Translations under genes and position numbers: made by a program
In this document: positions 52,429 through 63,441 of the stretch, piece after piece
Layout: the number at the start of each line of letters is the position of its first letter
Position numbering within the stretch: position 1 is the stretch's first letter
Notes under the pieces: generated by a model
Database searches by the model: none
Told to the model about the DNA's origin: nothing
The model's input: the letters and a program-made list of their open reading frames with translations, nothing else
Source of the DNA: Clostridia bacterium
Lineage (GTDB): Bacteria; Bacillota; Clostridia; Acetivibrionales; DSM-2933
Direction: 5' to 3'
DNA: 64,000 nt
Assembly: GCA_026416815.1 (NCBI GenBank)
Contig: JAOAEJ010000053.1
Span: 1-64,000 of the forward strand

Positions 52429-55400
52429 TTAAATCAATGATTTTCGATAGATTTCAAAATCCTGCGCTACTTGTAAGGAGTATTTGATTGTTTCTTGCAA
52501 ATTTCCCCTCCTTGCGGCAAGTTCGATTTTAAATGCTGAAGCCTTGATTTCATCAATACCCGCATTATTGCAAAAATTCTTGACTTCATGGGCTACAGCC
52601 TCAATCAATAACAAATCACCGGTTTCTATTGCAGTAGCAAGTTCTTTAATAACGGCTGCAATCTCATCAAGTACAGGCTCACTAGTTTGAACACATAAAG
52701 CATCCCCTTCGGAGAATAAAACCTCCCCATTTTCATCTATTCTCACTCTTGTAGGGTAATTCATATCCTGTTCCTTTTTAGCATAAACCATATCTATAGC
52801 ATGAAAGAGTTCCTCAATCCGTATAGGTTTTGCCAAGTACTCATCCATACCCATTGCTATAAACTTTTCTCTATCTCCCTGAAGTGCATGGGCAGTAAGT
52901 GCAATGATTGGTGTATGCTTTTGATCACCCTCACTTTCCAGTATTCTTTTAGTTGTCTCAATACCATCCATACCCGGCATTTGGATATCCATAAGTATTG
53001 CATTATACTTATTACTTGCATAGAGATTAAGGGCTTCAAAACCGTTATTTGCTATATCCACCGAGCACCCCTTTTCTTTAAGCATACGGGTTATAACTGT
53101 CTGATTAACCTCATCATCCTCTACAAGAAGTAACTTCATAGGTTTGGTAGACGTATTTATCTGCTGAATGTGGGATGGCTTTTTAATATATTGACCTCCA
53201 TGTCTAAACCTAATTGTGAAACAGAAGTTACTACCTTTACCCTTCTCACTTTCCACCCATATTGCTCCACCCATCATTTCTACAAGCTGCTTGCATATGA
53301 CAAGCCCAAGGCCAGTTCCCCCAAACCGACGGGTGATTGAACCATCCACCTGACTAAATGTCTTGAAAAGCCTGCTCATATCCTCTTTACCAATGCCTAT
53401 ACCGGTATCGGTTATTGTGAATTTCAACTCTATGTAGTCTTCTGGAGTTTGGTTTTTCTTTATTGCTACCGATACATCACCGCTTTCGGTAAATTTAACA
53501 GCATTTCCGATTAAGTTATTCAGTACTTGCTGCAATCTGTTGGGATCACCTGCCAGATATTGGGGTATGCTTGCCGAAAACGTATAGTTAAGTTCCAAAC
53601 CTTTTTGATTAGCACGTGGGCTATGTACCTTCACTGTATCTTCTACCAGCCTCCTGATATCAAAGTCTATATTTTCAATAATTAATTTGCCAGCTTCCAT
53701 TTTCGAAAAATCTAATATGTCATTTATTATTTTGAGCAGGGAATTTGCACAGGACTTTGCAGTATTCAGATTGTCCTTTTGTTCATAGCTCAAATCAGTC
53801 AGCAAAGTGAGATCTATCATTCCCACAATTCCGTTTATCGGCGTACGGATTTCGTGACTCATATTGGCAAGGAATTCGCTTTTTGCACGGTTAGCTGACT
53901 CCGCGTCCTCTTTTGCTTTTTTTAGTGTTTCTGCTGCTTTCCTTTCATCTGTTATGTCGGTAAGAATTACAGCAAAATAACCTTCTTCGGGACTATAGAC
54001 ATATACAGAGCACCACTTGTCAGTATTTTTTATGTATATTTCATCTATTTTAAGGCTCTTTCCGATAGAATCTGCAGACTTTATCACTTCGAAAGCCTTA
54101 TACAACATATACTTACGCCTTGATATCATATTGAGCATTTTCTTTCCCACAATGTCCTCCCGTTTTATACCCACTAAATTCACGAAAGCATTGTTTATCT
54201 CCACGCAGATACAGTCTATGGGATTGTTATCAATGTCAGTTAAAACCTTGAAGTATCCAAAACCGTTATTCATATTCATAAGAAGGGTTTGATACTTTGT
54301 ACGACTTGCATTTAGTTCAATACTTGCCTTCTTTCTTTCTGTAATATCCCGGGCAATAGAAAGGATTAACTTTTTATCATTCATTTCAAAACAGTGTGAG
54401 CTTATTTCTACAGGTATTTCCTTTCCACTCTTTGATACATGTAGAGCCTCATAGGTATAGGTACCCTGTTCTATGACTTTTTCTATAACCTCTAGCTTAT
54501 TTTTCCCACTTTCATCACTATTGATTTCTAAAGGTGACATTCCTATGAGTTCCTCACGGCTATACTCCAGCGTCTTGCATGCTACATCGTTTGCCTCAAC
54601 AAATCTGCTGATTATATTACTGTCCACTACGACTTCGTGCAAATAAATTGCATCAGTTGCCTTGTTAAAAAGCGTTCTAAACTTTTCTTCGCTGTCTCGT
54701 ATAACTTTTTCAGCATGCTTCCGCTCGGTAATGTCTCTAATTATACTGACCAAAACTTTTTTGTCACCTATAACCGCACCTTGCGAATTCACCTCGACAG
54801 GTAAAGACCTTCCATCCTTACGATAATGTATAGTTTCGAAGAATATACCTGAGTCATTGGCTATCTCTATTTGCTTACCTGTCTCCACCTTATTTTTTCT
54901 CAGGTCATATATACTAAGAGATAATAGCTCACTATAAGAATATCCATAGGCTTTTACAGCAGCTTCATTTGCTTCGATTATCCTCCCATCGTTATCTATA
55001 AAAAGGATAATATCACGGGCATTTTCAGAAAGGATCCGGTAACGATTTAAGCCTTCCTCTGCAACCTTCCTGTCGTGAATATCAATTCCCATGCCGATAT
55101 AGCCGTCGAAATTCCCTTCAATATCGTACAGTGGCCTTGCTACATTCAGTAACCACCGATATTGACCGTCATGTCTGCGTATCTGTATTTCAATTTCAAA
55201 AGGCTTACGTTCCTTAAACGCTCTGCGATAAGCAGTACGTAGCCTTTTTACATCCCTGGGATACAAATGCTCCATCCATCCTAAGTCATGTCCCTGTGCA
55301 GCCGTTGTCCCTGTAAGCTCCTCCCAGTTCTTATCAAGATAATTACACCTGTGGTCAAGCCCTGTCTTCCATATGATAGTAGGGAAATTTTCCAGTATAT

Positions 55401-56652
55401 GAAGGTAGAAATTACTGATTTCTCCAAGGGTTATTTCAAACTCCTTACGTTCTGTAATGTCATATACAGCTCCGATAAAGCCAGCAAAACTTCCGTCAAT
55501 GTCATAGTACGGAGTACCTATACTCATTACCCATCGGTATTCACCGTCATATCTTAACATCCTATGCTCTATCTCAAATATAGTACGCTTGTCGAAAGCC
55601 TCATAATAAATTCTTTTATACCTTTCAACATCCTCCGGATAAAGGTTCTTTAGCCAACGGTCCCCTATTGCCTCATCCAACTCCAGTCCCGTAAATTTTA
55701 GCCAGGTTTTATTTAAATAATCACATTTCATAGTAGTGTTCGCTCTCCAAACCATTGTAGGAAAATTCTCTATCATTTTAAGAAATGATTCCTTGGAGCG
55801 AATAAGGTTTTCTTCATACTTTTTTTGTTCGGTGATATCCTCAATAGCCACCATTACACTGTTTTCACCGCCTAAAGTAACAGGTACGAAATTAATCTTG
55901 TACCAGGGGGTAAACTGTCTGCCATCAATTAATCGAGTGTAACTTATAATGATGTCATTGCATGGAGAACCTGAACTTAATACTTTTTCAAAAGACTCCT
56001 TTATACTACATTCAGCACATTTTTCACTTTTCCCACAGCCTTGTTCTAAGCTGTTAATACAGTGCATCCCATCGCCAAAGCGCCGGTATATTATTTCATT
56101 AAGGTTACAGCTCTGAATCTCCAGAAAGGCTTTATTAGCCTGCTTAATTACTGCATTTCCATCTAACACAAGCATACTTACCGGAGCAAACTCAAAGATT
56201 GATTGTAGATTGTTCCTTTCAATCCTCAACTCTTCTTCCATATGTTTTATGCGGGTAATGTCACGAAATACAATAACAACCCCATTTATATTACCATCGG
56301 AATCTTGAATCGGCGAACAGCTTGCCGAAATATACTTCTTTGAACCGTCTCTAGCAATAAGAGCTGAATAGTTTTTTAGTCCTATAACAGCACCTGCTGT
56401 AATAGCTGCTTTAATGGGGCTGTCAATGGTACTATTGGTACTTGTATTAAAAATGGGGAAAACCTCTTCAAATTGTCTCCCATACGCTTCATTAGCTTTC
56501 CAGCCGGTAAGCTGTTCTGCTCTATTGTTCATAAAATCTATATTACCATTTATATCAGTGGATATTACCCCATCACCTATACATGCAAATGCAGCTGCCA
56601 TACGTTCTATTTCGGGACAATACTGTACTTTTGCACTGTGTTCAATGGTCAT
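52429..56652 (-). CDS. Multi-PAS hybrid histidine kinase with receiver and phosphotransfer domains
   Basis: 1407 residues, no membrane segment. Seven PAS domains occupy about 15-905; the second has a cysteine-rich insert (CGKSEKCAECS) that could hold a metal or redox centre. They are followed by HisKA (phospho-His933 in MSHEIRTP), HATPase (about 1035-1150, with the N, G1 and G2 boxes), a receiver (Asp1222 in LMDIQMPG) and an Hpt-like domain (His1355 in VAHEVKN). This is a full phosphorelay in one chain. It senses internal signals. Found downstream of cheB in a probable operon. Confidence 0.88.
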   Translation of the reverse strand: MTIEHSAKVQYCPEIERMAAAFACIGDGVISTDINGNIDFMNNRAEQLTGWKANEAYGRQFEEVFPIFNTSTNSTIDSPIKAAITAGAVIGLKNYSALIARDGSKKYISASCSPIQDSDGNINGVVIVFRDITRIKHMEEELRIERNNLQSIFEFAPVSMLVLDGNAVIKQANKAFLEIQSCNLNEIIYRRFGDGMHCINSLEQGCGKSEKCAECSIKESFEKVLSSGSPCNDIIISYTRLIDGRQFTPWYKINFVPVTLGGENSVMVAIEDITEQKKYEENLIRSKESFLKMIENFPTMVWRANTTMKCDYLNKTWLKFTGLELDEAIGDRWLKNLYPEDVERYKRIYYEAFDKRTIFEIEHRMLRYDGEYRWVMSIGTPYYDIDGSFAGFIGAVYDITERKEFEITLGEISNFYLHILENFPTIIWKTGLDHRCNYLDKNWEELTGTTAAQGHDLGWMEHLYPRDVKRLRTAYRRAFKERKPFEIEIQIRRHDGQYRWLLNVARPLYDIEGNFDGYIGMGIDIHDRKVAEEGLNRYRILSENARDIILFIDNDGRIIEANEAAVKAYGYSYSELLSLSIYDLRKNKVETGKQIEIANDSGIFFETIHYRKDGRSLPVEVNSQGAVIGDKKVLVSIIRDITERKHAEKVIRDSEEKFRTLFNKATDAIYLHEVVVDSNIISRFVEANDVACKTLEYSREELIGMSPLEINSDESGKNKLEVIEKVIEQGTYTYEALHVSKSGKEIPVEISSHCFEMNDKKLILSIARDITERKKASIELNASRTKYQTLLMNMNNGFGYFKVLTDIDNNPIDCICVEINNAFVNLVGIKREDIVGKKMLNMISRRKYMLYKAFEVIKSADSIGKSLKIDEIYIKNTDKWCSVYVYSPEEGYFAVILTDITDERKAAETLKKAKEDAESANRAKSEFLANMSHEIRTPINGIVGMIDLTLLTDLSYEQKDNLNTAKSCANSLLKIINDILDFSKMEAGKLIIENIDFDIRRLVEDTVKVHSPRANQKGLELNYTFSASIPQYLAGDPNRLQQVLNNLIGNAVKFTESGDVSVAIKKNQTPEDYIELKFTITDTGIGIGKEDMSRLFKTFSQVDGSITRRFGGTGLGLVICKQLVEMMGGAIWVESEKGKGSNFCFTIRFRHGGQYIKKPSHIQQINTSTKPMKLLLVEDDEVNQTVITRMLKEKGCSVDIANNGFEALNLYASNKYNAILMDIQMPGMDGIETTKRILESEGDQKHTPIIALTAHALQGDREKFIAMGMDEYLAKPIRIEELFHAIDMVYAKKEQDMNYPTRVRIDENGEVLFSEGDALCVQTSEPVLDEIAAVIKELATAIETGDLLLIEAVAHEVKNFCNNAGIDEIKASAFKIELAARRGNLQETIKYSLQVAQDFEIYRKSLI

Positions 56653-56709
56653 TTTGCCCTACCTACCTTCCTAAATAGTAATGGGTTGTGTAGCCTACGC
56701 TTATGTATA

Positions 56710-57732
56710 TCACCTTAACATTGAAAATATTGTATGGGGTATATTTTCAAGAGAAACCTGTTTTTCTACTGCCCCTATATCATAAGCAACCTTTGGCATT
56801 CCATAGACTATAGAGGACTTCTCATCCTGCCCTATAGTCCTTGCACCTTTTCTTCTCATAGCGAGAAGACCTTTAGCTCCGTCGTATCCCATCCCTGTGA
56901 GAATAATACCAATAGCATTATCTCCAACTTCTTTTGCTACCGATTGAAATAGCACATCTACCGAAGGGCAATGGCCATTTACTCTATCTCCATAAAAACA
57001 CTCTACCTTATATTTATCTCCAACTCGTCTTACCTTCATATGTCGGTCACCTGGGGAAACCAGTACCCTTCCTTGCTCCAGATAGTCACCGGTTTCCGCT
57101 TCCTTTACTTCAAAGGCAGTGGAATTATTAAGCCTATCCGCAAACATTCGGGAAAACACAGGAGGAATATGCTGTACTACCAATATTCCCGGCATGGTCT
57201 TGGGAAGATATTTTAATATATTGTATATCGCTTGAGTACCACCGGTAGAAGCCCCGATTGCAATAACCTTGTTAGTGTCTATATTATCATTTATAAGTCC
57301 ATGGCTTGTGATCATACTTTTTAAATCTAATACTTTTGCATTGGCTGCTGTCTTTATTTTATCTATCATTTCATTGATAAACCCCTCTACACTTCCGGGT
57401 GATTGGACATCAGGCTTTGTTACAAAATCAACCGCCCCTACACTCATAGAATCAAAAACAGCTTCACTAACGGTACTTACTACGATTACCGGCAACGGGT
57501 ACTGAGGAAGCAGTCTTCTAATAAACTCAATACCATTCATTCTAGGCATTTCTACATCGCAGGTTATAACATCAGGCTCAAACTCCAATATCTTATCCCT
57601 CGCGTCAAAGGGGTCAACTGCTTTTGCAACAACGTCTATGTAAGGGTCAGAAGAAATTCCTCTTGACAGTATCTCCCTAAACACCATACTATCATCAACA
57701 ACCAAAACCCGAATCTTTTTACCGCTCTTCAT
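56710..57732 (-). CDS. cheB: Chemotaxis response regulator methylesterase CheB
   Basis: 340 residues. Receiver domain (about 7-125, phospho-acceptor Asp59 in TCDVEMPRMNG), a linker, then the CheB catalytic domain with the triad Ser162 (GASTGG), His188 (VQHIPPVF) and Asp284 (MGYDGAKG). It removes methyl groups from, and deamidates, the chemoreceptor. It is 11 bases downstream of cheR and 57 bases upstream of the hybrid kinase gene. Confidence 0.93.
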   Translation of the reverse strand: MKSGKKIRVLVVDDSMVFREILSRGISSDPYIDVVAKAVDPFDARDKILEFEPDVITCDVEMPRMNGIEFIRRLLPQYPLPVIVVSTVSEAVFDSMSVGAVDFVTKPDVQSPGSVEGFINEMIDKIKTAANAKVLDLKSMITSHGLINDNIDTNKVIAIGASTGGTQAIYNILKYLPKTMPGILVVQHIPPVFSRMFADRLNNSTAFEVKEAETGDYLEQGRVLVSPGDRHMKVRRVGDKYKVECFYGDRVNGHCPSVDVLFQSVAKEVGDNAIGIILTGMGYDGAKGLLAMRRKGARTIGQDEKSSIVYGMPKVAYDIGAVEKQVSLENIPHTIFSMLR

Positions 57733-57743
57733 ACCATCACCCC

Positions 57744-58586
57744 TTATTTAAATCCGAATGGCACATTACTTTCTTCCTTTCTGTAAACCGACGGCATAAT
57801 ATATCTAAATCCTGTTATATCACGATTTATCGATTCCGAGTGGCCTATAAATAGGTATCCGCCATACTCGGTCATCTCATACAGCTTATCTACCAATTCT
57901 TCTTTTGTCTTATTATCAAAGTAAATCATTACGTTTCTGCAGAAGATTACATGGAATCTCCTTTTAAAAGGAAAAGCCTTTTCCATGAGATTAAACTTTC
58001 TATATATAACTTCATTCCTGATTTTATCCACCAGAACAGAATTATCATCATCATATTTTTTAAAGTAATTGGTCTTCCAGTGAGAAGGTAGGGGCGCAAT
58101 CTTTTCGTCACTATATACACCCTTTTTAGCTATTTCCAAAACCTTATTTGATATATCGGTAGCTAGCACTTTAGTATCCCAACAAAGTTTCTCTTTTCCG
58201 AAGAACTGATCCAGTATCATAGCAAGCGTATAGGGCTCTTCACCGGTAGAACACGCCGCACTCCATATTCTCAAATCCCTGTCTTTTACCGTATTTGAAA
58301 GGTATGGAAGCACCTTGTCTCTAAAGTAGTAAAAATGTTGTGCCTCCCTCATAAAGAAGGTATGGTTTGTAGTAATTTTATCTATCAGGGTGACAACAGC
58401 GTCACCGGTTTTGTCCGAGACAATGTACTCATAATACTCTGAAAAATTTTTAAAGTTATTTTGTACCAATACATTATAGAGCCTTCCGGTCAAAAGAGAC
58501 TGCTTCTCCTGCTTCAAGTGTATACCATAGTTCTCTTTAATAAACTCAGATAATAGTTTAAATTCCTTTTCAGTGATTATAGCCAT
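57744..58586 (-). CDS. cheR: Chemoreceptor methyltransferase CheR
   Basis: 280 residues. A helical N-terminal domain (about 1-75) leads to the SAM-binding domain with WSAACSTGEEPYTLAMIL, ATDISNKVLEIA and VIFCRNVMIYF. It adds methyl groups to receptor glutamates. No TPR extension. A perfect 16-bp hairpin separates it from the chemoreceptor gene upstream. Confidence 0.93.
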   Translation of the reverse strand: MAIITEKEFKLLSEFIKENYGIHLKQEKQSLLTGRLYNVLVQNNFKNFSEYYEYIVSDKTGDAVVTLIDKITTNHTFFMREAQHFYYFRDKVLPYLSNTVKDRDLRIWSAACSTGEEPYTLAMILDQFFGKEKLCWDTKVLATDISNKVLEIAKKGVYSDEKIAPLPSHWKTNYFKKYDDDNSVLVDKIRNEVIYRKFNLMEKAFPFKRRFHVIFCRNVMIYFDNKTKEELVDKLYEMTEYGGYLFIGHSESINRDITGFRYIMPSVYRKEESNVPFGFK

Positions 58587-58609
58587 TATTCCTACCTGCC
58601 TTTTATATA

Positions 58610-58643
58610 GTACAGAGAGAGCTTAAAAAGCTCTCTCTGTACT
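58610..58643 (-). promoter_or_regulatory. Intercistronic hairpin between MCP and cheR
   Basis: AGTACAGAGAGAGCTT and AAGCTCTCTCTGTACT form a perfect 16-bp stem with a 2-4 base loop. No T-run follows on the minus strand. It may stabilise the upstream mRNA or reduce transcription of cheR and later genes. Confidence 0.6.
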
Positions 58644-58649
58644 ATACTG

Positions 58650-60380
58650 TTAGTATTTCCCAAATTCATTATCACTTAAAGCGATTTTTGCTTTGGAATT
58701 AGTTGCTGCAGCCTCCCCATACTCTTCACTTAATTTGTATGCACTCATTTTTCTCTTGTCGGACATATTTTCAAGCATTCTCAGGACATCGGGATTAACT
58801 CCTTCAAGCCCTCTGTAGGAAAAGGAATGACTGTTTCTCCTTAGTTTAAACCTGCTTACCTGGTCTTTCAGCATTTCTGCCTGACTGGAAAGTTCTTCAC
58901 TAGCTGCTGCAGTTTCTTCGGAGGTAGCGGAGTTGGCCTGTACAACTTCCGATACTTGGGCTATGCCCTGATTTATCTGAGCTATGCCTGCTGCCTGTTC
59001 GTTGGAGGCTGCCGCAATATCGCTCACCAAAGCAGCTACTTTGCCAACTCCTACTACTATTTTATTTAGAGCCTCTGCTGTTTCATTAGCAATTTTCGTA
59101 CCGCCCTCTACCTTTTTTATAGACCCTTCAATCATCGCAGTTGTCTCTTTGGCAGCATTTGCTGACCGTGCAGCAAGATTTCTGACCTCTTCCGCCACCA
59201 CAGCAAATCCCTTGCCGTGCTGTCCGGCTCTTGCAGCCTCTACTGCTGCATTGAGTGCAAGAATATTGGTTTGAAATGCAATTTCGTCAATTACTTTTAT
59301 TATTTTAGAAATGTTGGAGGAGGAATCGTTGATTTCATCCATAGCCTTAAGCATTTGCCTCATTTGGTCATTGCCTTGTGTAGCATTTACCTTAGCAGCT
59401 TCTGCAAATTCATTTGCCTGAGTTGCGTTATCTGCATTTTGTCTTGTTTGTGAAGAAATTTCCTCAAGGGACGCAGTAAGCTGTTGAATGGAGCTTGCCT
59501 GCTCAGTAGCACCCTGTGAAAGTGCCATACTTGAATCGGATACCTGCCTTGACCCTGACGCAACCTGTTCTGCGGCAGAGTTGATATTAAACATTACATC
59601 ATTCATATTATCGGTCATAGTCCTAAACGCTTGTGCCAGTGCGCCAACTTCGTCTCTGGCATTTATGTCCACCGAGACATCAAGGTCACCCTTTGCAATC
59701 TTATTTGCAGCTCCTAAAAGCTGGCTCAAAGGCTTGCAGATAATATTTGCAACAATCAAGCCCAGACCTATTGCAAGAGCAACAGCGATAACAATAATTA
59801 CTGCCATTAGTATAGACTGGCTTCTAAAGTCAGTGGCATTTTTCTCCGATGAATCCTTGGCGTATTTTATATTATAATCAATAAGTTTCCCAAGAGCATT
59901 ATCAACATCCGCTCTAGCTTTTGCAAATTCAGGAGTTCCTACTTTTGCTTCAGCATATTTTCCTGCTCTGATAAGGTTTAATTGTGATGTTCGGATTTCC
60001 TTATAAGGAACAAGAGCTTTTTCAACTTCATTGTATAAATCTTCTTCATCTTTGCTTTGGAATGACTCCCCAAACCGAGTTAAAATTTCATCATTCTGTT
60101 GGGACCATGCGTTTATCTCATCAAGCCTTTGCTGATATTTTGATATATCTTCCTCATACAGCATTAAATAATAATTAACACGAATCAATTGGAGGTTTTT
60201 CTCAACTACAGAAAGTTCCCTTACCGGTACAAAATTTTCATTATACATACTATCTGCTCTGCTGTTGATGGTATACATGTTGCTTATACCTATAGCACCT
60301 ACTAGTCCTGTAAACAATGCAACCACAATAAAGCAAGTTAAAAGCTTAGCCTTAATTTTGAGATTCCTGAACCATTGCAT
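58650..60380 (-). CDS. Methyl-accepting chemotaxis protein of the chemosensory operon
   Basis: 576 residues. Membrane helices at about 9-31 and 190-215 flank a four-helix-bundle sensor, then HAMP (about 212-265) and a coiled-coil signalling domain with [22 protein letters not shown] at its tip. After the coiled coil a 60-residue tail ([14 protein letters not shown] to the end) has no NWETF-type CheR tether. It is the only receptor in the cluster and is likely its dedicated input. Starts 14 bases after cheW. Confidence 0.93.
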   Translation of the reverse strand: MQWFRNLKIKAKLLTCFIVVALFTGLVGAIGISNMYTINSRADSMYNENFVPVRELSVVEKNLQLIRVNYYLMLYEEDISKYQQRLDEINAWSQQNDEILTRFGESFQSKDEEDLYNEVEKALVPYKEIRTSQLNLIRAGKYAEAKVGTPEFAKARADVDNALGKLIDYNIKYAKDSSEKNATDFRSQSILMAVIIVIAVALAIGLGLIVANIICKPLSQLLGAANKIAKGDLDVSVDINARDEVGALAQAFRTMTDNMNDVMFNINSAAEQVASGSRQVSDSSMALSQGATEQASSIQQLTASLEEISSQTRQNADNATQANEFAEAAKVNATQGNDQMRQMLKAMDEINDSSSNISKIIKVIDEIAFQTNILALNAAVEAARAGQHGKGFAVVAEEVRNLAARSANAAKETTAMIEGSIKKVEGGTKIANETAEALNKIVVGVGKVAALVSDIAAASNEQAAGIAQINQGIAQVSEVVQANSATSEETAAASEELSSQAEMLKDQVSRFKLRRNSHSFSYRGLEGVNPDVLRMLENMSDKRKMSAYKLSEEYGEAAATNSKAKIALSDNEFGKY

Positions 60381-60394
60381 TTGATATTCCCCCT

Positions 60395-60892
60395 TTAATT
60401 ATGGATAGTTCCCAAACTCTCAGCTTCCTCATCATTCAATAGCCTGTCACAATCCAAAACAAGTTTGACCTCACCGCCCACCTTACCTATACCTTTTATA
60501 TATTTATTACCGCCTTTGCTTATATCCGGAGGGGGGACTATCTCTGTATCGGGTATTGACAGCACTTCCGATACGCTGTCAACAATCAGCCCGATCGATA
60601 TATCCTTTATATCGATAACAATAACACACGTTCTATCGTTATACTCTCTGAAAGGCTTTTTAAATCTCAGTCTTACATCCATTACCGGGATAATCTTACC
60701 TCGTAAGTTGATTATTCCTCTTATGTAATCATAAAGTTCGGGTACTTCAGTAATGGGCTGTATTCCTATAATTTCGGTTACATATTTGATTTCTATCCCA
60801 TAGGATTCATTTCCTAAAGTAAAGGTCAGGAATTTGCCCTTTTGTGTGTCTTCCTCCTGCTCCAAAAGTTCATGTACTACTGCTTCCGCCAT
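60395..60892 (-). CDS. cheW: Chemotaxis coupling protein CheW
   Basis: 165 residues with one CheW SH3-like domain. Typical segments are [49 protein letters not shown] and [13 protein letters not shown]. It joins CheA to the receptor array. The start is ATG at 60892, after AAAGGAG. Confidence 0.93.
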   Translation of the reverse strand: MAEAVVHELLEQEEDTQKGKFLTFTLGNESYGIEIKYVTEIIGIQPITEVPELYDYIRGIINLRGKIIPVMDVRLRFKKPFREYNDRTCVIVIDIKDISIGLIVDSVSEVLSIPDTEIVPPPDISKGGNKYIKGIGKVGGEVKLVLDCDRLLNDEEAESLGTIHN

Positions 60893-60949
60893 ACCTACAG
60901 CTCCTTTCCTTGCAATTTTAAATTGTAAGTGTATCCTGAAGCGTACCTC

Positions 60950-63031
60950 TCAACCCTTATTTCTTAAAACACCAATGAGTGCATTTATATCAAGTATCAG
61001 GCTGATGTTCCCATCTCCCAGCAAGGTACAGCCTGCCAGCCCCCCTATTTTTTTTGCAACATTCTTTATGTAATTTGGAAGTGCTTTGACCACTACCTGC
61101 TGCTGGCCCAACAGTTCATCTGCAAAAATACATATAGATTTATCATCCATCTCCACCATAATAAGTATTCCTTGCACAAACTCTCTTACATCGGTTTTTA
61201 CACCATACAGCTCATGGAGGCGAAGTATCGGGTAGCATTGTCCACGTACCATAATCATTTCATTTCCGTCAGGGTCGTGTATGATATCCCTCTCTTGCGG
61301 TCTAAAGGATTCCTTTATGGAAATTGTGGGTATGGTATAGCGAGAATTTCCAACACGTATGTTCATCCCGTCTATTATTGCCAGTGTAAGAGGAATTTTC
61401 AGTGTAATGGTTGTCCCAGTGCCTTCTACACTGTCCACAGATACGGTACCACCCACTGTTTCGATATTTTTTGTAACTACATCCATTCCAACACCGCGTC
61501 CGCTAAACTCGGTAATGCTGTCTTTGGTTGAAAAACCGGGAAGGAATATAAGGCTGTAAATTTCTTTATCTGTCATTTCGCTTTCAGACTTTGAAAGTAC
61601 TCCATTATCTCTTGCCCGTTTTAGTATCTTTTCCTTATTTAATCCCTTCCCATCGTCCTTAATAATAACAAGAACATCACTCCCTGCATTCTTTGCTTCA
61701 AGAGTAACTATTCCAATCCTCGATTTTCCTAAAGCTTCTCTGTCTTCAACAGCTTCAATTCCATGGTCTATAGAGTTTCTAATTAAATGCATTAGAGGGT
61801 CGGATATATGCTCGATAATATTTTTATCTACTTCAGTTTGCTCCCCAATCAGCTCCAAGCGAACTTCCTTCCCCAACTTTTTACACATATCTCGAACAAT
61901 TCGGTGCATTCGCTGAAATGTAGTTGACAGCGGCACCATCCGAATAGACATAACCGAGTCTTGCAGTTCACTTGTGATTTTTCGCAGTTGTCTTGCTGCC
62001 TTTTGGAAGTTTTCAAGCTCAAGACCCTTTAAATCGGGGTTTTGTGTGACCATTGCTTCCGCTATAACCATTTCACCAACCAAGTCCATGAGCTTATCAA
62101 GCTTTGCTACATTTACACTGATAATGCTCTGTTGAGCCAAATGACTATCAGCTTGCTCCTTATGTCCCTTGTCCCCCGTATCCCTAAGCTGAGGTATCTT
62201 TATTTCTCTGTCCTCTATAACTATCCTTGTGGACTTTTCAAATTGCTTAAATTCCTCGTCATTCTCAAGCTGTATAAGTTCCAGGTCTTTTAGGAATATA
62301 GTCTGGTTAAGTAACTTAAACATTTCTTCATAGGTTTTATCTACTTTTACAAAAATTTTAAAACCTTGTTCCCTAATACTTTGTACACTGCTGTCATCAT
62401 CTATTATGTCATGGGGAATGCTGTATACATCTTCGGTGTACTCCTTTAAGTTATGAATTACGGTATAGGCCCGGATATTTTCCATTTCACAGCCTTCTTC
62501 AAAATATATAGTCGCTTTAAAGGCATTTCTTTTTGAAGAAGGTATTATATTTTCATGGGTTATGTAATACTGCTGTTTTTTATTGGATGATGGTTTTTGA
62601 ATATCGTTTATAGAAGGAGTACTCTTTTTCAGCAGAGCAAGGAATTCTTTTATATTGCTGTTCAGAATAGACGCCTCCCCGTCGGAAGGATCTCCAGCTT
62701 TGATTTTTTCCAACTCCACCTTAATGAAATCTATACCTTCAAATACAAGATCGGAGAGCGCAGAGCAATCTATGTCCTGCGGTTTTTGTTCTCTTAGAAA
62801 GAAAAATAAATCCTCAATGCAATGGGCAAGAGAGGATATCTCGTTAAAGAGCATCATTGCTGATGAGCCCTTTATTGTATGCATTATTCGAAAAATCTCA
62901 TTGATGGCCTCAGGGGTATAACAGCTTGACTTTTCACTAGTAAGAATAGACTGTTCCAGCAGTTCTATATTCTGCGTAGTTTCAAATATGAACATATCCA
63001 GCATGGGTTCGCTAGAATATTGACCTGACAA
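60950..63031 (-). CDS. cheA: Chemotaxis histidine kinase CheA
   Basis: 693 residues from TTG 63031 behind AAGGGGGCGA. P1 phosphotransfer domain with His51 (IMHTIKGSS), P2 (about 165-260), P3 dimerisation (VAKLDKLMDLVGEMVIAE), P4 ATPase with LMHLIRNSIDHGIE and FLPGFST, and a P5 CheW-like domain. It phosphorylates CheY and CheB in response to the receptor. All functional residues that I can check are present. Confidence 0.94.
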   Translation of the reverse strand: MSGQYSSEPMLDMFIFETTQNIELLEQSILTSEKSSCYTPEAINEIFRIMHTIKGSSAMMLFNEISSLAHCIEDLFFFLREQKPQDIDCSALSDLVFEGIDFIKVELEKIKAGDPSDGEASILNSNIKEFLALLKKSTPSINDIQKPSSNKKQQYYITHENIIPSSKRNAFKATIYFEEGCEMENIRAYTVIHNLKEYTEDVYSIPHDIIDDDSSVQSIREQGFKIFVKVDKTYEEMFKLLNQTIFLKDLELIQLENDEEFKQFEKSTRIVIEDREIKIPQLRDTGDKGHKEQADSHLAQQSIISVNVAKLDKLMDLVGEMVIAEAMVTQNPDLKGLELENFQKAARQLRKITSELQDSVMSIRMVPLSTTFQRMHRIVRDMCKKLGKEVRLELIGEQTEVDKNIIEHISDPLMHLIRNSIDHGIEAVEDREALGKSRIGIVTLEAKNAGSDVLVIIKDDGKGLNKEKILKRARDNGVLSKSESEMTDKEIYSLIFLPGFSTKDSITEFSGRGVGMDVVTKNIETVGGTVSVDSVEGTGTTITLKIPLTLAIIDGMNIRVGNSRYTIPTISIKESFRPQERDIIHDPDGNEMIMVRGQCYPILRLHELYGVKTDVREFVQGILIMVEMDDKSICIFADELLGQQQVVVKALPNYIKNVAKKIGGLAGCTLLGDGNISLILDINALIGVLRNKG

Positions 63032-63060
63032 ATTAATCGCCCCCTTGCGTTTGTTTCTAT

Positions 63061-63423
63061 CTATATAGAAAGTATCTTACTGAGGGTTTGCAATACCTGC
63101 TCTTCTTTAAAGGGCTTCACTATAAAGGATTTTGCTCCGTTTATTATAGCCTCTCTTACCTTACTTTCCTGCCCCAATGCGGAAATCATTACTACCTTAG
63201 CCTTCGGATCATACTCCCGAATAGCTTTTAGGGCTTCAATGCCTGTTGCTTCGGGCATTGTGATATCCATTGTCACTACATCGGGCTTACACTCCTTGTA
63301 TTTGCTAACAGCCGAGATTCCATTATCAGCTTCACCTACTACCTCAAAGCCGTTTTTCTCAAGAATTGTTCTTATAGCAACCCTCACAAAAGCAGCATCA
63401 TCAACTATAAGTACCTTGTTCAT
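63061..63423 (-). CDS. cheY: Response regulator CheY
   Basis: 120 residues from ATG 63423 (an in-frame GTG at 63438 is possible). Asp8-Asp9, phospho-acceptor Asp53 in TMDITMPEATG, a conserved Ser in MISAL, and Lys in IVKPF. It is a single receiver with no output domain, as in flagellar CheY, although no flagellar gene is visible here. It lies 29 bases before cheA. Confidence 0.9.
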   Translation of the reverse strand: MNKVLIVDDAAFVRVAIRTILEKNGFEVVGEADNGISAVSKYKECKPDVVTMDITMPEATGIEALKAIREYDPKAKVVMISALGQESKVREAIINGAKSFIVKPFKEEQVLQTLSKILSI

Positions 63424-63441
63424 TAGCTTCACACTCACTTT

